This document shows positions 46,848 through 57,023 of a stretch of DNA of 64,000 nucleotides, piece after piece. The position numbers and the translations under genes are program-made. The notes below the pieces were generated by a model. The model ran no database searches. It saw only the letters and a list, made by a program, of their open reading frames with translations, and had not been told where the DNA came from. Source of the DNA: Flectonema sp. DT1601 (lineage: Eukaryota > Euglenozoa > Diplonemea > Diplonemida > Diplonemidae); contig OZ025796.1 in assembly GCA_964019425.1 (NCBI GenBank), forward strand, positions 620,001-684,000, read 5' to 3'. The stretch's first letter is position 1. Each line of letters opens with the position of its first letter.

Positions 46848-49800
46848 ATGGAGAAAACAATGTTACTGTGTGGGTACGTGCTGCTGTGGGCACTACTAAG
46901 TGGAACGAGGGCGCAACAGACGTCCGGAGTGGGTAAGCAGAGGTTAGCCCCAGTGCCAGGCGGATGGCACACCCCTCTTTTCACAACGCTGGACAAAGGC
47001 CCACTGTTTTCATCGCGCATCAGCCGACGCGTAACACGCCCGATCCCCCCGCACCCATTTATAACCCCCAACAGCTCAAACAGCCCCAACAATACGGCAA
47101 GCGGACGCGCTTTCCAACATGGACGAGAGGGGGTGTGGGTCCCGCGGAGGGGAACGGAAACGGCCGGGAACCGGGTGAGGCGAGACCACCCAAAGCCACC
47201 TCCAGACAAGGGAGGAAGGGAGCTCCTGAAGAGGGCGTCCCCGAAAGTGGCGTCCAAGGCGGCAAGGCGGCTGGAAAGGAGGAGGAGGAAGCTGCTGAAG
47301 GAACGGCAGGAGAGGTGGGAGCGGTGGGCGGGAGAGTTGGAGAAGTTCCACGCCAGGCGAGAGAGGTTCCGCGCGGAGACAGAGAGGCCAAGGAAGAACA
47401 AGGCGGAGACACCGAAGAAGCGACGGGCAGGGCCCGAAAGGGACTGGACAAAGCCAGGAGGGCACAAGGCGGAGCCCAGACCATGGTATGCGAGGCCGTC
47501 AGACCTGGCAGGAGGAGGGCAAAGCAAGGAGAGGACGAAGTGCCCGGTGGTGGGGTGCAGCGTCTGGGTGAGGGGTGACCTAGAGTACCACTTCAAACAA
47601 CACCTGAAGGGAGTGGTACCGGGGGAGGTAACGGCCCAGATGGCATCCGACAGACTCGGAAAGCAGATCTGCAAGGCCTGCGGGGAGCTGAGTACCGGAT
47701 TGGTGCACCAGACAGTGAGGTGTCGGGAGATGTTGGACCTCAAGGGACGGCTGGGGGTAGCGACGGGACCCACGCCGGAACTGGCAAGCCTGAAGTGCGA
47801 GGGAGCAAAAGTATTCCGGGTGATTGGGGATGGGAATTGCCTGTTCAGGAGTGTGTGCCAACTCCTAGAGACGCCAGAGGGGTGGAAGGGCAGACATGGA
47901 GAGCTCCGCAGGAGAACGGCAGGATACCTGACCAAGAACAGGGAAAGGTTCGAGGTCTTCTTCCAGGACGCGGACGCATTCGGAGTATATGCGAGGGCGT
48001 TGGAAGAGGATGGATGCTGGGGCGATGCATTGGCCCTACAGGTCATGGCAGAGGACCTACAGTGCCGCTTCGTCGTCGTGGTGAGGACGGAAACGCTGGT
48101 GGTGGAAGGGCCATCGGACCCGAAGCGGACGCTGGTCTTGACCCTGCAAAACGGGTGCCACTACGACCCAGTGGAGGCATCCGAGGACTGCGTCGCGCGG
48201 CTGCTACAGAGCGCCCGGAGGTTGGAGTTAGTGTCGCCAGGCCCGCTGTCGCAAGCAGCAGGAGGCGAGCCGGCAGTGCTGCAGACAGCCTCCCGACAGG
48301 CCCAGCTGCACGAGTGCCCCCAAGCGGAGTGCCCGAAACACAAGGGAGGCTTCGAGGAGTGGGCGGAGCTCCTAAGACACGTGGACGAGCACGCATTCAG
48401 TGGCAACCCGCTGACGCATGGACAGTTGGCGAGGCTAGGCCTCCGGGAATGTCCGGTGTGCTGTGGGATCATCGGGCAGGACCAGCCGATGCATCCGGGG
48501 TGCAGTGAGAAACTGCAGAAGGTCCAACTGGGGGACGTGTACACGGCGTTCCGGAAGCGGGTGCTGGAGAGCCAGAGCTTCCCCTCTTTGGAGGAAATAG
48601 CCAGCAGGAGGAGGCCGATAGCGAAGAAGCTGCCGGTGTCCCTGTTGCATCATCTGGGGCGAGCACTCAAGCTGTCGCTCGACCTAGTCGTGGAGCGGAA
48701 CGATGAGTGGGCATGGAAGCTGCTCTTGATGCTCCCGACATGTACACTGCGGAGGATACGGAGGGGGGGTAGGAGGTTGTCGACCAGCGATCTGACAGGG
48801 GCGGTCGACGACCTGCAAGCATGGATTCGGGGGGAATTTGAGGGACTGTGGAAAGCGGCGGCCCCCCGCAAGGCGACGGGAAGGCCAGCAGTGAAAGAGG
48901 CGGGGCAAAAAGGAAGGAACGACAGGGCCACGTCGCTAGCGAGGGAGGGTTGCCTGTCACAGGCGATCTCGGCCCTAGACGCGCCGCCGCCAGCAGAACG
49001 AACCGAGAAGGTGCTGGAGCAGATGCGCACCCTACACCCGAGGGCGAGCGGACCCCCATCGGCCACGGCAGGGCAGGAGGTGCAGATAGCAGAGGTGGAG
49101 CTGCTAGCATGCCTACGCTCCTTCCACAGGGGGTCGAGTGGAGGGCCTTCGGGCCTCGCGCCGCAACACCTGAAGGACGTGGTGGAGCGGGGTGAGGTGC
49201 CGGGGCTGGTAGCCTCGATCACGGAGGTGGTGAGGATTCTGGCGAACGGGAGGGCGCCGCGGGAAGTAGCGCCGCTGCTGGCGGGGGCGAACCTGACGGC
49301 GCTGGAGAAAGAAGGGAAGCCGGGGGAGCACCGGCCAGTCGCGGTGGGGGAAACATGGAGGCGGCTGGTGGCGAAGATCCTGTGCGGGGCATATAGGTCC
49401 CAGGCGAGGAGCTCGTTGCTAGAAGTGAGACAGCTGGGAGTAGCGGTGTCGGGGGGAGTGGAGGCGGCGGTGCACACCCTGCATGAGTTCCGCGCGGAGC
49501 ACGCGCTCTCGTCACAGAAAGTGTTCGTGAAGATAGACTTCTCGAACGCCTTCAACTGCGTGAAGAGGGGGGCGTTCCTGGATTCGACGAGGGATACCCT
49601 GCTGGAGAGCTGGGTCAGCTGGTGTTACGGAGCGCCGACGTGGTTGCTGTTTGGGGACGAGAGGCTGAGCTCGGAGGAGGGCGCTCAGCAGGGGGATCCG
49701 TTGGGTCCCTTGCTGTTCTCGCTGGCAATCAAGCCGGCGCTGCAGAAGGTGTTGGAGGCGAAGCCGGAGTTGGCGTGCTTCTACCTGGACGATGGGCTGG

Positions 49801-52800
49801 TGGCGGGCACCCTGGAACAGGTAGACAAGGCCCTCCAAATCCTGCAGAAGGAGACGGCGGAGCTGGGGCTGACGCTGAGGCCGGACAAGTGCCAGACGCA
49901 CGTGCTCGACTCAGCCCAGAACACCCTGCCCTTGGGGTGGGGGTTGGAAGGGATGAGACCCCCACTGTACAACGGGGACTTCCTGGGGGCACCGTTCGGG
50001 ACGGAGGAACACTGCCAGGAGTTCGTCGACAGGAAGGTGGCGCAGCTGGAGAAGAAAGCGGAGCTGCTAGCTGACCTGCAGGACCGGCAGGTGGCCATGG
50101 TGCTCCTAAGGCAATGCATGGGCTTCTGCAAGGTGACCCACCTGATGCGATGCTGCACGCATGGGAAAATGGACACCTCGATGCGGAAGGTGGACGAGCT
50201 GATGAGGTCCACGGCGAGCCGAGTGTTGGGCCTGACACTGGAGGGGCCAAAGTGGATGCAAGCACAACTGCCGACCCGGATGGGGGGATTGGGGCTGCGG
50301 TCATGTGCAGAGCACAGGGGAGCAGCACTATTGGGATCCCTGGAATTAGTCCAAGGGGTGAGCAAGTCACTGTGGGAGGGGTTCAAGGGGGTGCTGATGC
50401 CAGCACTGAAGAAGGGGTTGAACCTCGCCCTCCCGGAGGAGCTAAGGATAGAAGAAGACGGGCCGGGGCCGAACCCCCAGAGGCTGTCCTCGGCGAAACT
50501 GGACCAGGTCAAGAGAGACTGCCTGCTGGCGGGGGCGAATGACCCGCGCGATAAAGGGAGGCTGCTCTCCCTGCGCATGGATAAGGCGAGCGCATGGCTG
50601 CAACAAGCAGATGAAGAGTGCGCGATGGACCCAGAGACGTTCAGGATCGCATGTGGGATGCGATTGGGCGCAGCGCTGTTCGCGGAAGGGGCAGTATGCA
50701 GGATATGCTCAGGCCCACAGGATAGGCAGGGATACCATGCCTCAATCTGTATCAAAAACGGCCACGTGCACCAGCGACACGAGAGGGTGAAGGAGGAGTT
50801 CATCTCCATCTTTAAGCAGGCGGGATTGCCGCTGCTGAGAGAACCCAGCCACCTACTGGGACCCAACAAGCAGAGACCGGGGGACTGGTACTGCCAAGAG
50901 GGGCTGAGGGAGGGGAGAGGCAGAGCCTTCGACATCACAGTGGTAAACCCGGGGAAGATTAAATTGTATAAAACCCCGGGGCAAGCCGCGAGAGAAGCAG
51001 AGTCCCTGAAAGGGAACAAGTACGCGGAGCAGTGCACGAAACACGGGATTAATTTCTCGACAATTGCGCTGGAAGCGTACGGAGGGATGGGACGGGAAGC
51101 AGTGGGGACCCTGAAGAAGTTGGTGCAGATCTGCGCAACGAACTCGACGGTGCCACACCGGGAGATCGCGGGGGAGATGGCGAGGAGGATCTCGACATCG
51201 GTGGTAGTGGCGACGGCGGAAGCACTGAGAGCGAGGGAGGCGTCGGTGGCGATGGACTCAGTGAACCCATTGCCAAGGACGAAACCGCCGCCCGAGATGA
51301 CGGAGAAGCCGACATCACAAGAGAGAGAACCAAGACCGAGAGCGGAAACGGAAGAGATCCAGCAGCCGGAAGTAATGCGACAGTCGGCAGGACCGCCCCC
51401 GACGATGAGAGGTTTGCCGAACATCGGGAACTCCTGCTACCTCAACGCGTCCGTACAGTGCCTGCTGAAGGGCACGGCACTGACACAAGTGCTGACGGGG
51501 AAGGAGGAAGTGGGGATGTCGGGCCTCCTGAGTGGAGTGGTCAAAGGGAGTGGGGAGTGCCTGGAGAAGCTGTCCGAGATGTTCGACCCGCTACAAGACA
51601 GGCGGCAGGGGGAGGTAGTAGGAACCCTGACGTCCATAGTAGACGCCCTGTTGGAGGAGAAGAAAGAGGTGTGCGAACCGTTGTTCTCGGCAGTACAGCT
51701 GAAACAGCTGGTCTGCACGGGATGTGCGGACGCCTCCGGATCGACGGATGAGTTGACGCTGATCCCACTGTGTGGCCGTACACCACAAGTGAGGCTTCAG
51801 CCGACGAAGGAGAGAGTCGAGCGGTCCTGCGAGAAGCTGTGCGGCAGCAATGAGGCCACGCTGGAAGAGAGTTTCGCCTCGCTCCCAAGCTCCTTGATCT
51901 TCCAGAGAGACAAGCAGGACACGCAAGGGTCCTTGGGATGGGAAGAGCGCTTCCAGGTGCAGGTCGGGGAGAGGGTGATGACGTACCAGCAAACGGGAGC
52001 GATCGCACACCTCGGGAGTGACAACGCGGGGCATTACGTGTCATACACGTGGGACGGAGTAGGCTGGCAGAAGCAAGACGACAAGGCAATAAGCCAAGTG
52101 TCGACAGAGGAGATCCACGGGACGAAACCAGTAGTAGTGGTCTACTCGAGGGTGGAGGGATCGACCCAAGAGGACGTCGGGGTGCCGGTGAGATGGATTC
52201 CGGTGGCGAACAAGGACCGGATGGAGGTACGCGAGGCACCGCCGTCGGAGGAGGACACCGCGGGGTACACGTCCAGGGAAGAGGCGGAGTGTGTCCTCCG
52301 GACGCGAGTAGTAGGGGGGCAGACGCAGCGCAAGCTGCTCTTACTGGTATCGAGCGTCTGGAACGCGGAGATGGAGAAGCTGGGGGCGGCAGCATGCCTG
52401 ATACACATGGGAACGCTCGACAGGAGGTTCACGTGGTCGGGCTGCCTACCGACATGGGACGAAGCGACTGCGGAGTACGTGGCAGCGCTGCTAGGGCTCA
52501 ACGCGATCAGGGAGAGATCGCAACTGCTGGGGGGTGAGACACAGATCGAGGTGGTCACACCGCAGCAGGGGTGGGGAGCCGAGCAGCAGGAGGCGCTGAA
52601 GTTGGTAGCGCTCCCGTCGGTGATAGAACACCAGGTGACGGAAAGCTCACGAGGGGTGGAGAACCTGGCCCTCTGGGAAGCGGAATCGGCGGCATGGGAC
52701 GAGCCGGTGGAACTCTCGGAGGACGGGCTCGACTACTTGGTGATCGAGCTGGAGATGAATCTGGGGCTGTCCCAATTGAGGGGAAAGGCGGTGGAACCGG

Positions 52801-55370
52801 ATGAATCCCAGTCGCTCCCAGGAGGGTCGACGGCATCAGGCGAAGACAGACCACGAGCCGAAGCGCCAGCCCAGGTGGAAGCGCAGACGACGGAAGCACA
52901 AGGAGCGGAAGCAGTAGGGCTGAGAGACGAGCCAGCACAGGAAGTGGGACAACCCGAGGAAAAAGAGCCCCCATCCCCCGACCCCCCGTCGAAGGAGGAG
53001 AAGCTGTATGCGGTGGCGGTGGGATGGAAACCGGGAGTGTATGCATCGTGGGAGGAGGCGAAGGCACAGACGGAAGGGTGCCCGAATGCGACACACCAGA
53101 GTTTCTCCTCCAGGAAGGAGGCGGACAGGTTCGTAGAGAGGTGGCAGCCGGAGACCAGGGAACCGACCCGGGCCACGGAGGGTGTCAGCCCACGTAAGTG
53201 GTACGCAGTGGCGAGGGGCAGGGCGGTAGGCCTGTTCCAATGCTGGAACGAGGCGAACTCGATGGTGTCAGGCTACGCGGCGGCGAGACACAAGAGTTTC
53301 GCAAGCAAGGGGGAGGCGGAGGGATACCTCCAAACCCACCTGCTGGGGGAGGTGGTTGGCGAAGTAGGGACGAGGTACACCTTGGTGTACGCATGCGAGG
53401 AAGACCCGGTAACGGGCCGTCTGGGGGCGGCGGCGAGCTGGTTGGACACACACCGTTTCGAGGTGTTGGGCACATGGTCAGCTGGCCTGCCAGCGGGAGA
53501 CACACACTGGGGGCGATACTTCGCAGCCCTGGTGGGGCTGGTAGCGGCCAAGGCGTGTGGAGGCCTCGTCCCAGCGGAGGCATCCCTGCTGCTGCGAGGA
53601 AGCACGACACACTGGTCGACGGACCAGAGAGAGGTGCTGGAGGAGGCGGAGTTGATGGGGAGGCGTACGACGCTGGTGGAGATGCCAGAGAGGATGAGAA
53701 CACACGCGACGGAGGAGGCTGAAAAAGCGGCGAAGGAGGGCTCGACCTCAGTGACGGAAGCCGTGATGAAGGTTTTCACAGAGGGGGCAAAGAACTGCCT
53801 GGGACACGGGACACAGACGGGTCCCTTCACGGTGCGGTGGGAGGGAAGACAACTGCGTCTGGAACCCCAGTACACAGAAGAGGGGACGGGATCGTCAGGC
53901 GGCCGAGAGTCGGTGGAAGGAGAAGACGCGAGGGTAGAGGGCCGAGACGAGCAGAGCCCGGTCCCAACCCCGAAGGGGGCCGTGCAAAGGGTAGAGGCGG
54001 GAGTCCTGGAGTTGAGCTCGGAAGGGTCGGAGGGAGATGACGATAGATCATCCTCCCCAGCGACAGGGCAGGACGAAGGGAACGGTTCCATGTCGGGAGG
54101 CTCCTTGGGGAGTCCAGGGACGTCGGACATGGAAGTAGAAGAACAGACGGACGAAAGGGACCAGTCAGTAGACCCGTCGGCAGCAGAGACCTCAGGCGAA
54201 AACCATCACCTGGCCGAGGACCTGCAAGCCGAGAAGGGGGACGAGCTGGACGAGACGTCCCACCACTCAGGAGAGCCACCGTCGTCAGACGGCATGGACG
54301 GAGTGGAGGGGTTGGAGGACCTGGAAGACTCACAGTCGGAGACGGAAGTCGACGGAGAAAATGTGACGGAAGGGTCAGTAGTCCAGTACGTCGAGGAGAC
54401 GTCAGAGGACGTGGTCCAGGTGGCAGAGTCGGACACAGAGGAGGAGGGATCGTCAGACTCCCAAATGACCATGACGGTCGATGAACAGGAATGGGAAGAG
54501 GGAGCGGCGCCCGAGGGGAACGCAGGTCAGATGGCCTGGATGCTGGGACTACACCCAGAAGGGGGGAACGCGGAAACACGACGGGAGGGCCAATCGGAGC
54601 CCCTTTCAAAGCTGGTGAACTCAGGCGAAACAAAACCAATGGCCGAGAGATCCAGTTTGGGGGCGAAGATGGGACCACGCGCAGTGGGTAGTGACGGGAG
54701 CGGGGAAGACGCAGAGAGATCGCCGGGCACGGTGTCGACACCGAGCACGAGAGGGAGGACGAAGTACAGAAAGGGAATGGAGGAGGAGAGGGAGGAGTGT
54801 GTGTCGCCGAAGACAAATACGGGAAGGGGACGCACGAGAGGCCGGAAGGCAAAGACGGGGGCAAAGGGGGCCGGAAAGGAGGACCCAAGTCCGCAGGTGT
54901 TGCAGGCGGAAATGGGAGAGTCCACCCCGAGCTCAGGTGAACGGCAGGCGAGGAGGAGGTACAGGAAGGGAGAAGAGAGGGAGAGGATAGAGGTTCTCTC
55001 CCCAGACCCGAGCAGGAAAGCGAAGAGGAAGAGACGCAAGCAGAAGGAACCGGAGCCAGTGGAGGGCACCACGAGGGAACAGGCGCCGCGGAGTTACAAC
55101 AGGAAACCCACACTGCGTCGGGTAGGTAAGGGAGACACACCCGACACAATGGGGTACGCACACGGGCCCCCGGGCTCCCTGACCTCGTTCACGGACGCGG
55201 GCGTACGCCCGGAGCCGGCGGAGCGAGACGGACAAGGTGTGGCAGGAGTAGAGTTGGTCACAAGGTCGTCGTCACAGAGTGAGAAAAGCACCCAAGGAGA
55301 GATGAGGGAGAGAGAAGGGGATCCAACGCGAAGGGTCCTGGACTTCTCGTCGAAAGGGGGAAGGCGCTAG
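46848..55370 (+). CDS. Giant-2 polyprotein: signal-like N-terminus / OTU / RT / RLE / USP / RNase H-like
   Basis: About 2,840 aa. The N-terminus has a signal-peptide pattern (MEKTM, hydrophobic LLCGYVLLWALLSG, then TRA-QQ). Order by position: zinc fingers (CPVVGC...H, CKAC..., 47540-47730); OTU (47800-48190; GDGNCLFRSV, WGDALALQ, GCHYDPVE); fingers (48316-48510); RT (49130-49900; RPVAVGE, KIDFSNAFNC, GAQQGDPLGPLLFS, catalytic YLDDG); CCHC (CRIC...HASIC, 50698-50751) and restriction-like endonuclease (RPGDWYC, AFDITVV); USP (51406-52156; NIGNSCYLNASVQCLL, NAGHYVSYTW); RNase H-like (52325-52560); two hybrid-binding motifs (KLYAVAVGWKPGVYASW, WYAVARGRAVGLFQCW); second RNase H-like region (53370-53640); acidic tail (53870-54530); basic tail with repeated YRKG units. 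One USP against two in giant-1. The frame is intact. GC-rich. Confidence 0.85.
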   Translation: MEKTMLLCGYVLLWALLSGTRAQQTSGVGKQRLAPVPGGWHTPLFTTLDKGPLFSSRISRRVTRPIPPHPFITPNSSNSPNNTASGRAFQHGREGVWVPRRGTETAGNRVRRDHPKPPPDKGGRELLKRASPKVASKAARRLERRRRKLLKERQERWERWAGELEKFHARRERFRAETERPRKNKAETPKKRRAGPERDWTKPGGHKAEPRPWYARPSDLAGGGQSKERTKCPVVGCSVWVRGDLEYHFKQHLKGVVPGEVTAQMASDRLGKQICKACGELSTGLVHQTVRCREMLDLKGRLGVATGPTPELASLKCEGAKVFRVIGDGNCLFRSVCQLLETPEGWKGRHGELRRRTAGYLTKNRERFEVFFQDADAFGVYARALEEDGCWGDALALQVMAEDLQCRFVVVVRTETLVVEGPSDPKRTLVLTLQNGCHYDPVEASEDCVARLLQSARRLELVSPGPLSQAAGGEPAVLQTASRQAQLHECPQAECPKHKGGFEEWAELLRHVDEHAFSGNPLTHGQLARLGLRECPVCCGIIGQDQPMHPGCSEKLQKVQLGDVYTAFRKRVLESQSFPSLEEIASRRRPIAKKLPVSLLHHLGRALKLSLDLVVERNDEWAWKLLLMLPTCTLRRIRRGGRRLSTSDLTGAVDDLQAWIRGEFEGLWKAAAPRKATGRPAVKEAGQKGRNDRATSLAREGCLSQAISALDAPPPAERTEKVLEQMRTLHPRASGPPSATAGQEVQIAEVELLACLRSFHRGSSGGPSGLAPQHLKDVVERGEVPGLVASITEVVRILANGRAPREVAPLLAGANLTALEKEGKPGEHRPVAVGETWRRLVAKILCGAYRSQARSSLLEVRQLGVAVSGGVEAAVHTLHEFRAEHALSSQKVFVKIDFSNAFNCVKRGAFLDSTRDTLLESWVSWCYGAPTWLLFGDERLSSEEGAQQGDPLGPLLFSLAIKPALQKVLEAKPELACFYLDDGLVAGTLEQVDKALQILQKETAELGLTLRPDKCQTHVLDSAQNTLPLGWGLEGMRPPLYNGDFLGAPFGTEEHCQEFVDRKVAQLEKKAELLADLQDRQVAMVLLRQCMGFCKVTHLMRCCTHGKMDTSMRKVDELMRSTASRVLGLTLEGPKWMQAQLPTRMGGLGLRSCAEHRGAALLGSLELVQGVSKSLWEGFKGVLMPALKKGLNLALPEELRIEEDGPGPNPQRLSSAKLDQVKRDCLLAGANDPRDKGRLLSLRMDKASAWLQQADEECAMDPETFRIACGMRLGAALFAEGAVCRICSGPQDRQGYHASICIKNGHVHQRHERVKEEFISIFKQAGLPLLREPSHLLGPNKQRPGDWYCQEGLREGRGRAFDITVVNPGKIKLYKTPGQAAREAESLKGNKYAEQCTKHGINFSTIALEAYGGMGREAVGTLKKLVQICATNSTVPHREIAGEMARRISTSVVVATAEALRAREASVAMDSVNPLPRTKPPPEMTEKPTSQEREPRPRAETEEIQQPEVMRQSAGPPPTMRGLPNIGNSCYLNASVQCLLKGTALTQVLTGKEEVGMSGLLSGVVKGSGECLEKLSEMFDPLQDRRQGEVVGTLTSIVDALLEEKKEVCEPLFSAVQLKQLVCTGCADASGSTDELTLIPLCGRTPQVRLQPTKERVERSCEKLCGSNEATLEESFASLPSSLIFQRDKQDTQGSLGWEERFQVQVGERVMTYQQTGAIAHLGSDNAGHYVSYTWDGVGWQKQDDKAISQVSTEEIHGTKPVVVVYSRVEGSTQEDVGVPVRWIPVANKDRMEVREAPPSEEDTAGYTSREEAECVLRTRVVGGQTQRKLLLLVSSVWNAEMEKLGAAACLIHMGTLDRRFTWSGCLPTWDEATAEYVAALLGLNAIRERSQLLGGETQIEVVTPQQGWGAEQQEALKLVALPSVIEHQVTESSRGVENLALWEAESAAWDEPVELSEDGLDYLVIELEMNLGLSQLRGKAVEPDESQSLPGGSTASGEDRPRAEAPAQVEAQTTEAQGAEAVGLRDEPAQEVGQPEEKEPPSPDPPSKEEKLYAVAVGWKPGVYASWEEAKAQTEGCPNATHQSFSSRKEADRFVERWQPETREPTRATEGVSPRKWYAVARGRAVGLFQCWNEANSMVSGYAAARHKSFASKGEAEGYLQTHLLGEVVGEVGTRYTLVYACEEDPVTGRLGAAASWLDTHRFEVLGTWSAGLPAGDTHWGRYFAALVGLVAAKACGGLVPAEASLLLRGSTTHWSTDQREVLEEAELMGRRTTLVEMPERMRTHATEEAEKAAKEGSTSVTEAVMKVFTEGAKNCLGHGTQTGPFTVRWEGRQLRLEPQYTEEGTGSSGGRESVEGEDARVEGRDEQSPVPTPKGAVQRVEAGVLELSSEGSEGDDDRSSSPATGQDEGNGSMSGGSLGSPGTSDMEVEEQTDERDQSVDPSAAETSGENHHLAEDLQAEKGDELDETSHHSGEPPSSDGMDGVEGLEDLEDSQSETEVDGENVTEGSVVQYVEETSEDVVQVAESDTEEEGSSDSQMTMTVDEQEWEEGAAPEGNAGQMAWMLGLHPEGGNAETRREGQSEPLSKLVNSGETKPMAERSSLGAKMGPRAVGSDGSGEDAERSPGTVSTPSTRGRTKYRKGMEEEREECVSPKTNTGRGRTRGRKAKTGAKGAGKEDPSPQVLQAEMGESTPSSGERQARRRYRKGEERERIEVLSPDPSRKAKRKRRKQKEPEPVEGTTREQAPRSYNRKPTLRRVGKGDTPDTMGYAHGPPGSLTSFTDAGVRPEPAERDGQGVAGVELVTRSSSQSEKSTQGEMREREGDPTRRVLDFSSKGGRR

Positions 55371-56099
55371 GGACTCCACGAAGGAGGTCTCAAGAGTCGA
55401 GGAAAAGACAGAGCCAAGACCCCAGAGCCAACCCAAAACACATGGTAGAGGACGAGGGAGAACAAGAGCGGGAGCGAGGTTAGAAACGTGACCAAAGCCC
55501 CCGCGAAGCAGGAGACACAACCTGCAACCAGACCCCCCCAAAGAAAAAAAACCCCGGTCAACGAGGCAAACTCGGACCAAAACATGCTTTTCACCCCCCC
55601 CAGGAAACACCGACCAGTGGAGCCAAAGGCCGCACACATATTATAAAAATCAAAGGCCGCCCCCCAACCCAAGAAAAGGATGAAAAACTTTCAAGCGAAA
55701 AAACTTGACGTCCGTACGCCCCAGAGATCAAAGGACGGACGACTCACACCCCCTTCTTTCGCCCCATTTTATTAACTGGTACAGCGACAAATGTAAAGCT
55801 GGGTAGACGACGAATTATCTTTTGTGCACAGAGACAAGGGGTCCATGAGAACAAAGGATCAAGAGAAGAAGTGCACATTCCCCATCCCAAACCCAGAAAC
55901 ATGAGAACTCATTAAATTGAAGGGCCATGTCTTTTCAAGTCGAAAAATGCTTAAATGCTAAAGAAGACTGTCGTCCCCAGCTCGCGGGTTTTCCCTGTCG
56001 CTGTATGTCGAGACAACGATCAGAGTCAGTAGAAAGATTTTACAAATTTGTTGTAAAATGAGAAAGGACAAAGAAAGTAGTTTCCATTTTATCTTCCCG

Positions 56100-56157
<58 letters not shown>
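55371..56157 (+). other. Giant-2 3' UTR and poly(A)
   Basis: No coding frame. Ends TTATCTTCCCG plus a 57-nt A-run. A 38-bp piece (55935-55972) recurs inverted at 1267-1304, so other copies exist. Confidence 0.75.
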
Positions 56158-56159
<2 letters not shown>

Positions 56160-57020
56160 AAAAAGAAAAAGATTAATGCAGCCCCTTTCAGTTACAAACG
56201 AAATGATTCACATTCCTCAATGGCTATTAGAATTCCCAGAAACCAAGTACACAAGATTCTGGAGTTTAACAATAACGACCCGGAGACCGACAAACCTAAG
56301 AATGTATTTGTCAGAAACCCGAGCTGGTCAAATGGAAGCGATGTCTGGCCAACTCTTCAATTCAATAACGATCTTGGATTCTTGGCAGCAAAGTCCAAGA
56401 CATCAATACTGGAAGGTTTCGAAGGTAAATTCTACCTGTGTAAGTTCAAAACCTGTTATGGACTCCGAGTTCATCCCGACTGCAACACTGAAGTGCGTAT
56501 TAAGTTAAGCGCGTCACTCAAACCTGCACTGCCTTCCGGTGACAGGTACATTATAAAATCAATGGCGATACGGAAATTCTCAACAGCGCAGATCAGCGAC
56601 TTTATGAAGTCCTCTCACAACTGGGAGCACACAGTGGTCGCATCGTTTAACAAAGGTGGAAGCACTACGATTGTGGCGATTTCAAACACGCAGCCTCCCA
56701 ACTTCGTGAGCATAGGCACCAATGAGTACCTTGTGATAAACAAGGAAGTTAAGAAAAGTGACAGAAAACCGCTAGGCCCAACCTACAACCCAGGCGACGC
56801 GGCTCAAAAACTGACAGGAACCCTGAAGAGACAGAAGACAGCTCCTCAACCACAACAACCAACTCAGCTACCACATCAGACGGCAGCAGCACCGACACCA
56901 GCGCCAGCACCCACACCAGCATCAGCTCCACCACCCACTGAATCTGCTGTTAAACAAGAAGGTGATAAGAACGGCGATGTTGAAATGGAAGATGATGACT
57001 CGGATTTTGACCTCAACTGA
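56158..57020 (+). CDS. LINE-C ORF1, C-terminal part, ending in UGA-CUA
   Basis: Resumes ORF1 in the frame of 28479-29272 (…KKKKINAAPFSYKRN DSHSSMAIRIPRN). Contains a conserved region shared with the minus-strand copy at 1447-2000 (TDKPKNVFVRNPSWSNGSD; GLRVHPDC; KSSHNWEHTVVASF), then a Pro/Ala/Gln-rich and acidic tail (EMEDDDSDFDLN). It ends at TGA 57018-57020 followed by CTAG. The stop is the only break between ORF1 and ORF2, which are in the same frame. Confidence 0.85.
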
Positions 57021-57023
57021 CTA
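57018..57023 (+). promoter_or_regulatory. Candidate stop-codon read-through site (UGA-CUA)
   Basis: TGA CTA G is the best-known leaky stop context (UGA CUA). The frame after it stays open to 60926. The next ATG (57171) lies after the endonuclease motif LLSWNCRS, so initiation there would lose the first endonuclease strand and the 2A peptide. Confidence 0.6.

Larger units (their letters stand above)
42539..56157 (+). mobile_element. Giant-2 unit: SL + 5' monomers + polyprotein + poly(A)
   Basis: Inserted in the poly(A) tail of giant-1. SL, seven 462-bp monomers (the last partial), a ~1.3-kb leader with several A-runs and short repeats, the ORF at 46848-55370, a 0.7-kb 3' UTR and a 57-nt poly(A) (56101-56157). 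TAAAAAAG after the poly(A) returns to LINE-C. Confidence 0.8.

Noticed and set aside
49781-51424. 547-aa antisense ORF in giant-2 (and similar long antisense frames at 34803-36344, 53273-54130, 53827-55161)
   Set aside because: GC-rich coding sequence often leaves antisense frames open; these have Ser/Pro-rich shadow composition, no domains, and lie exactly antisense to recognised domains.
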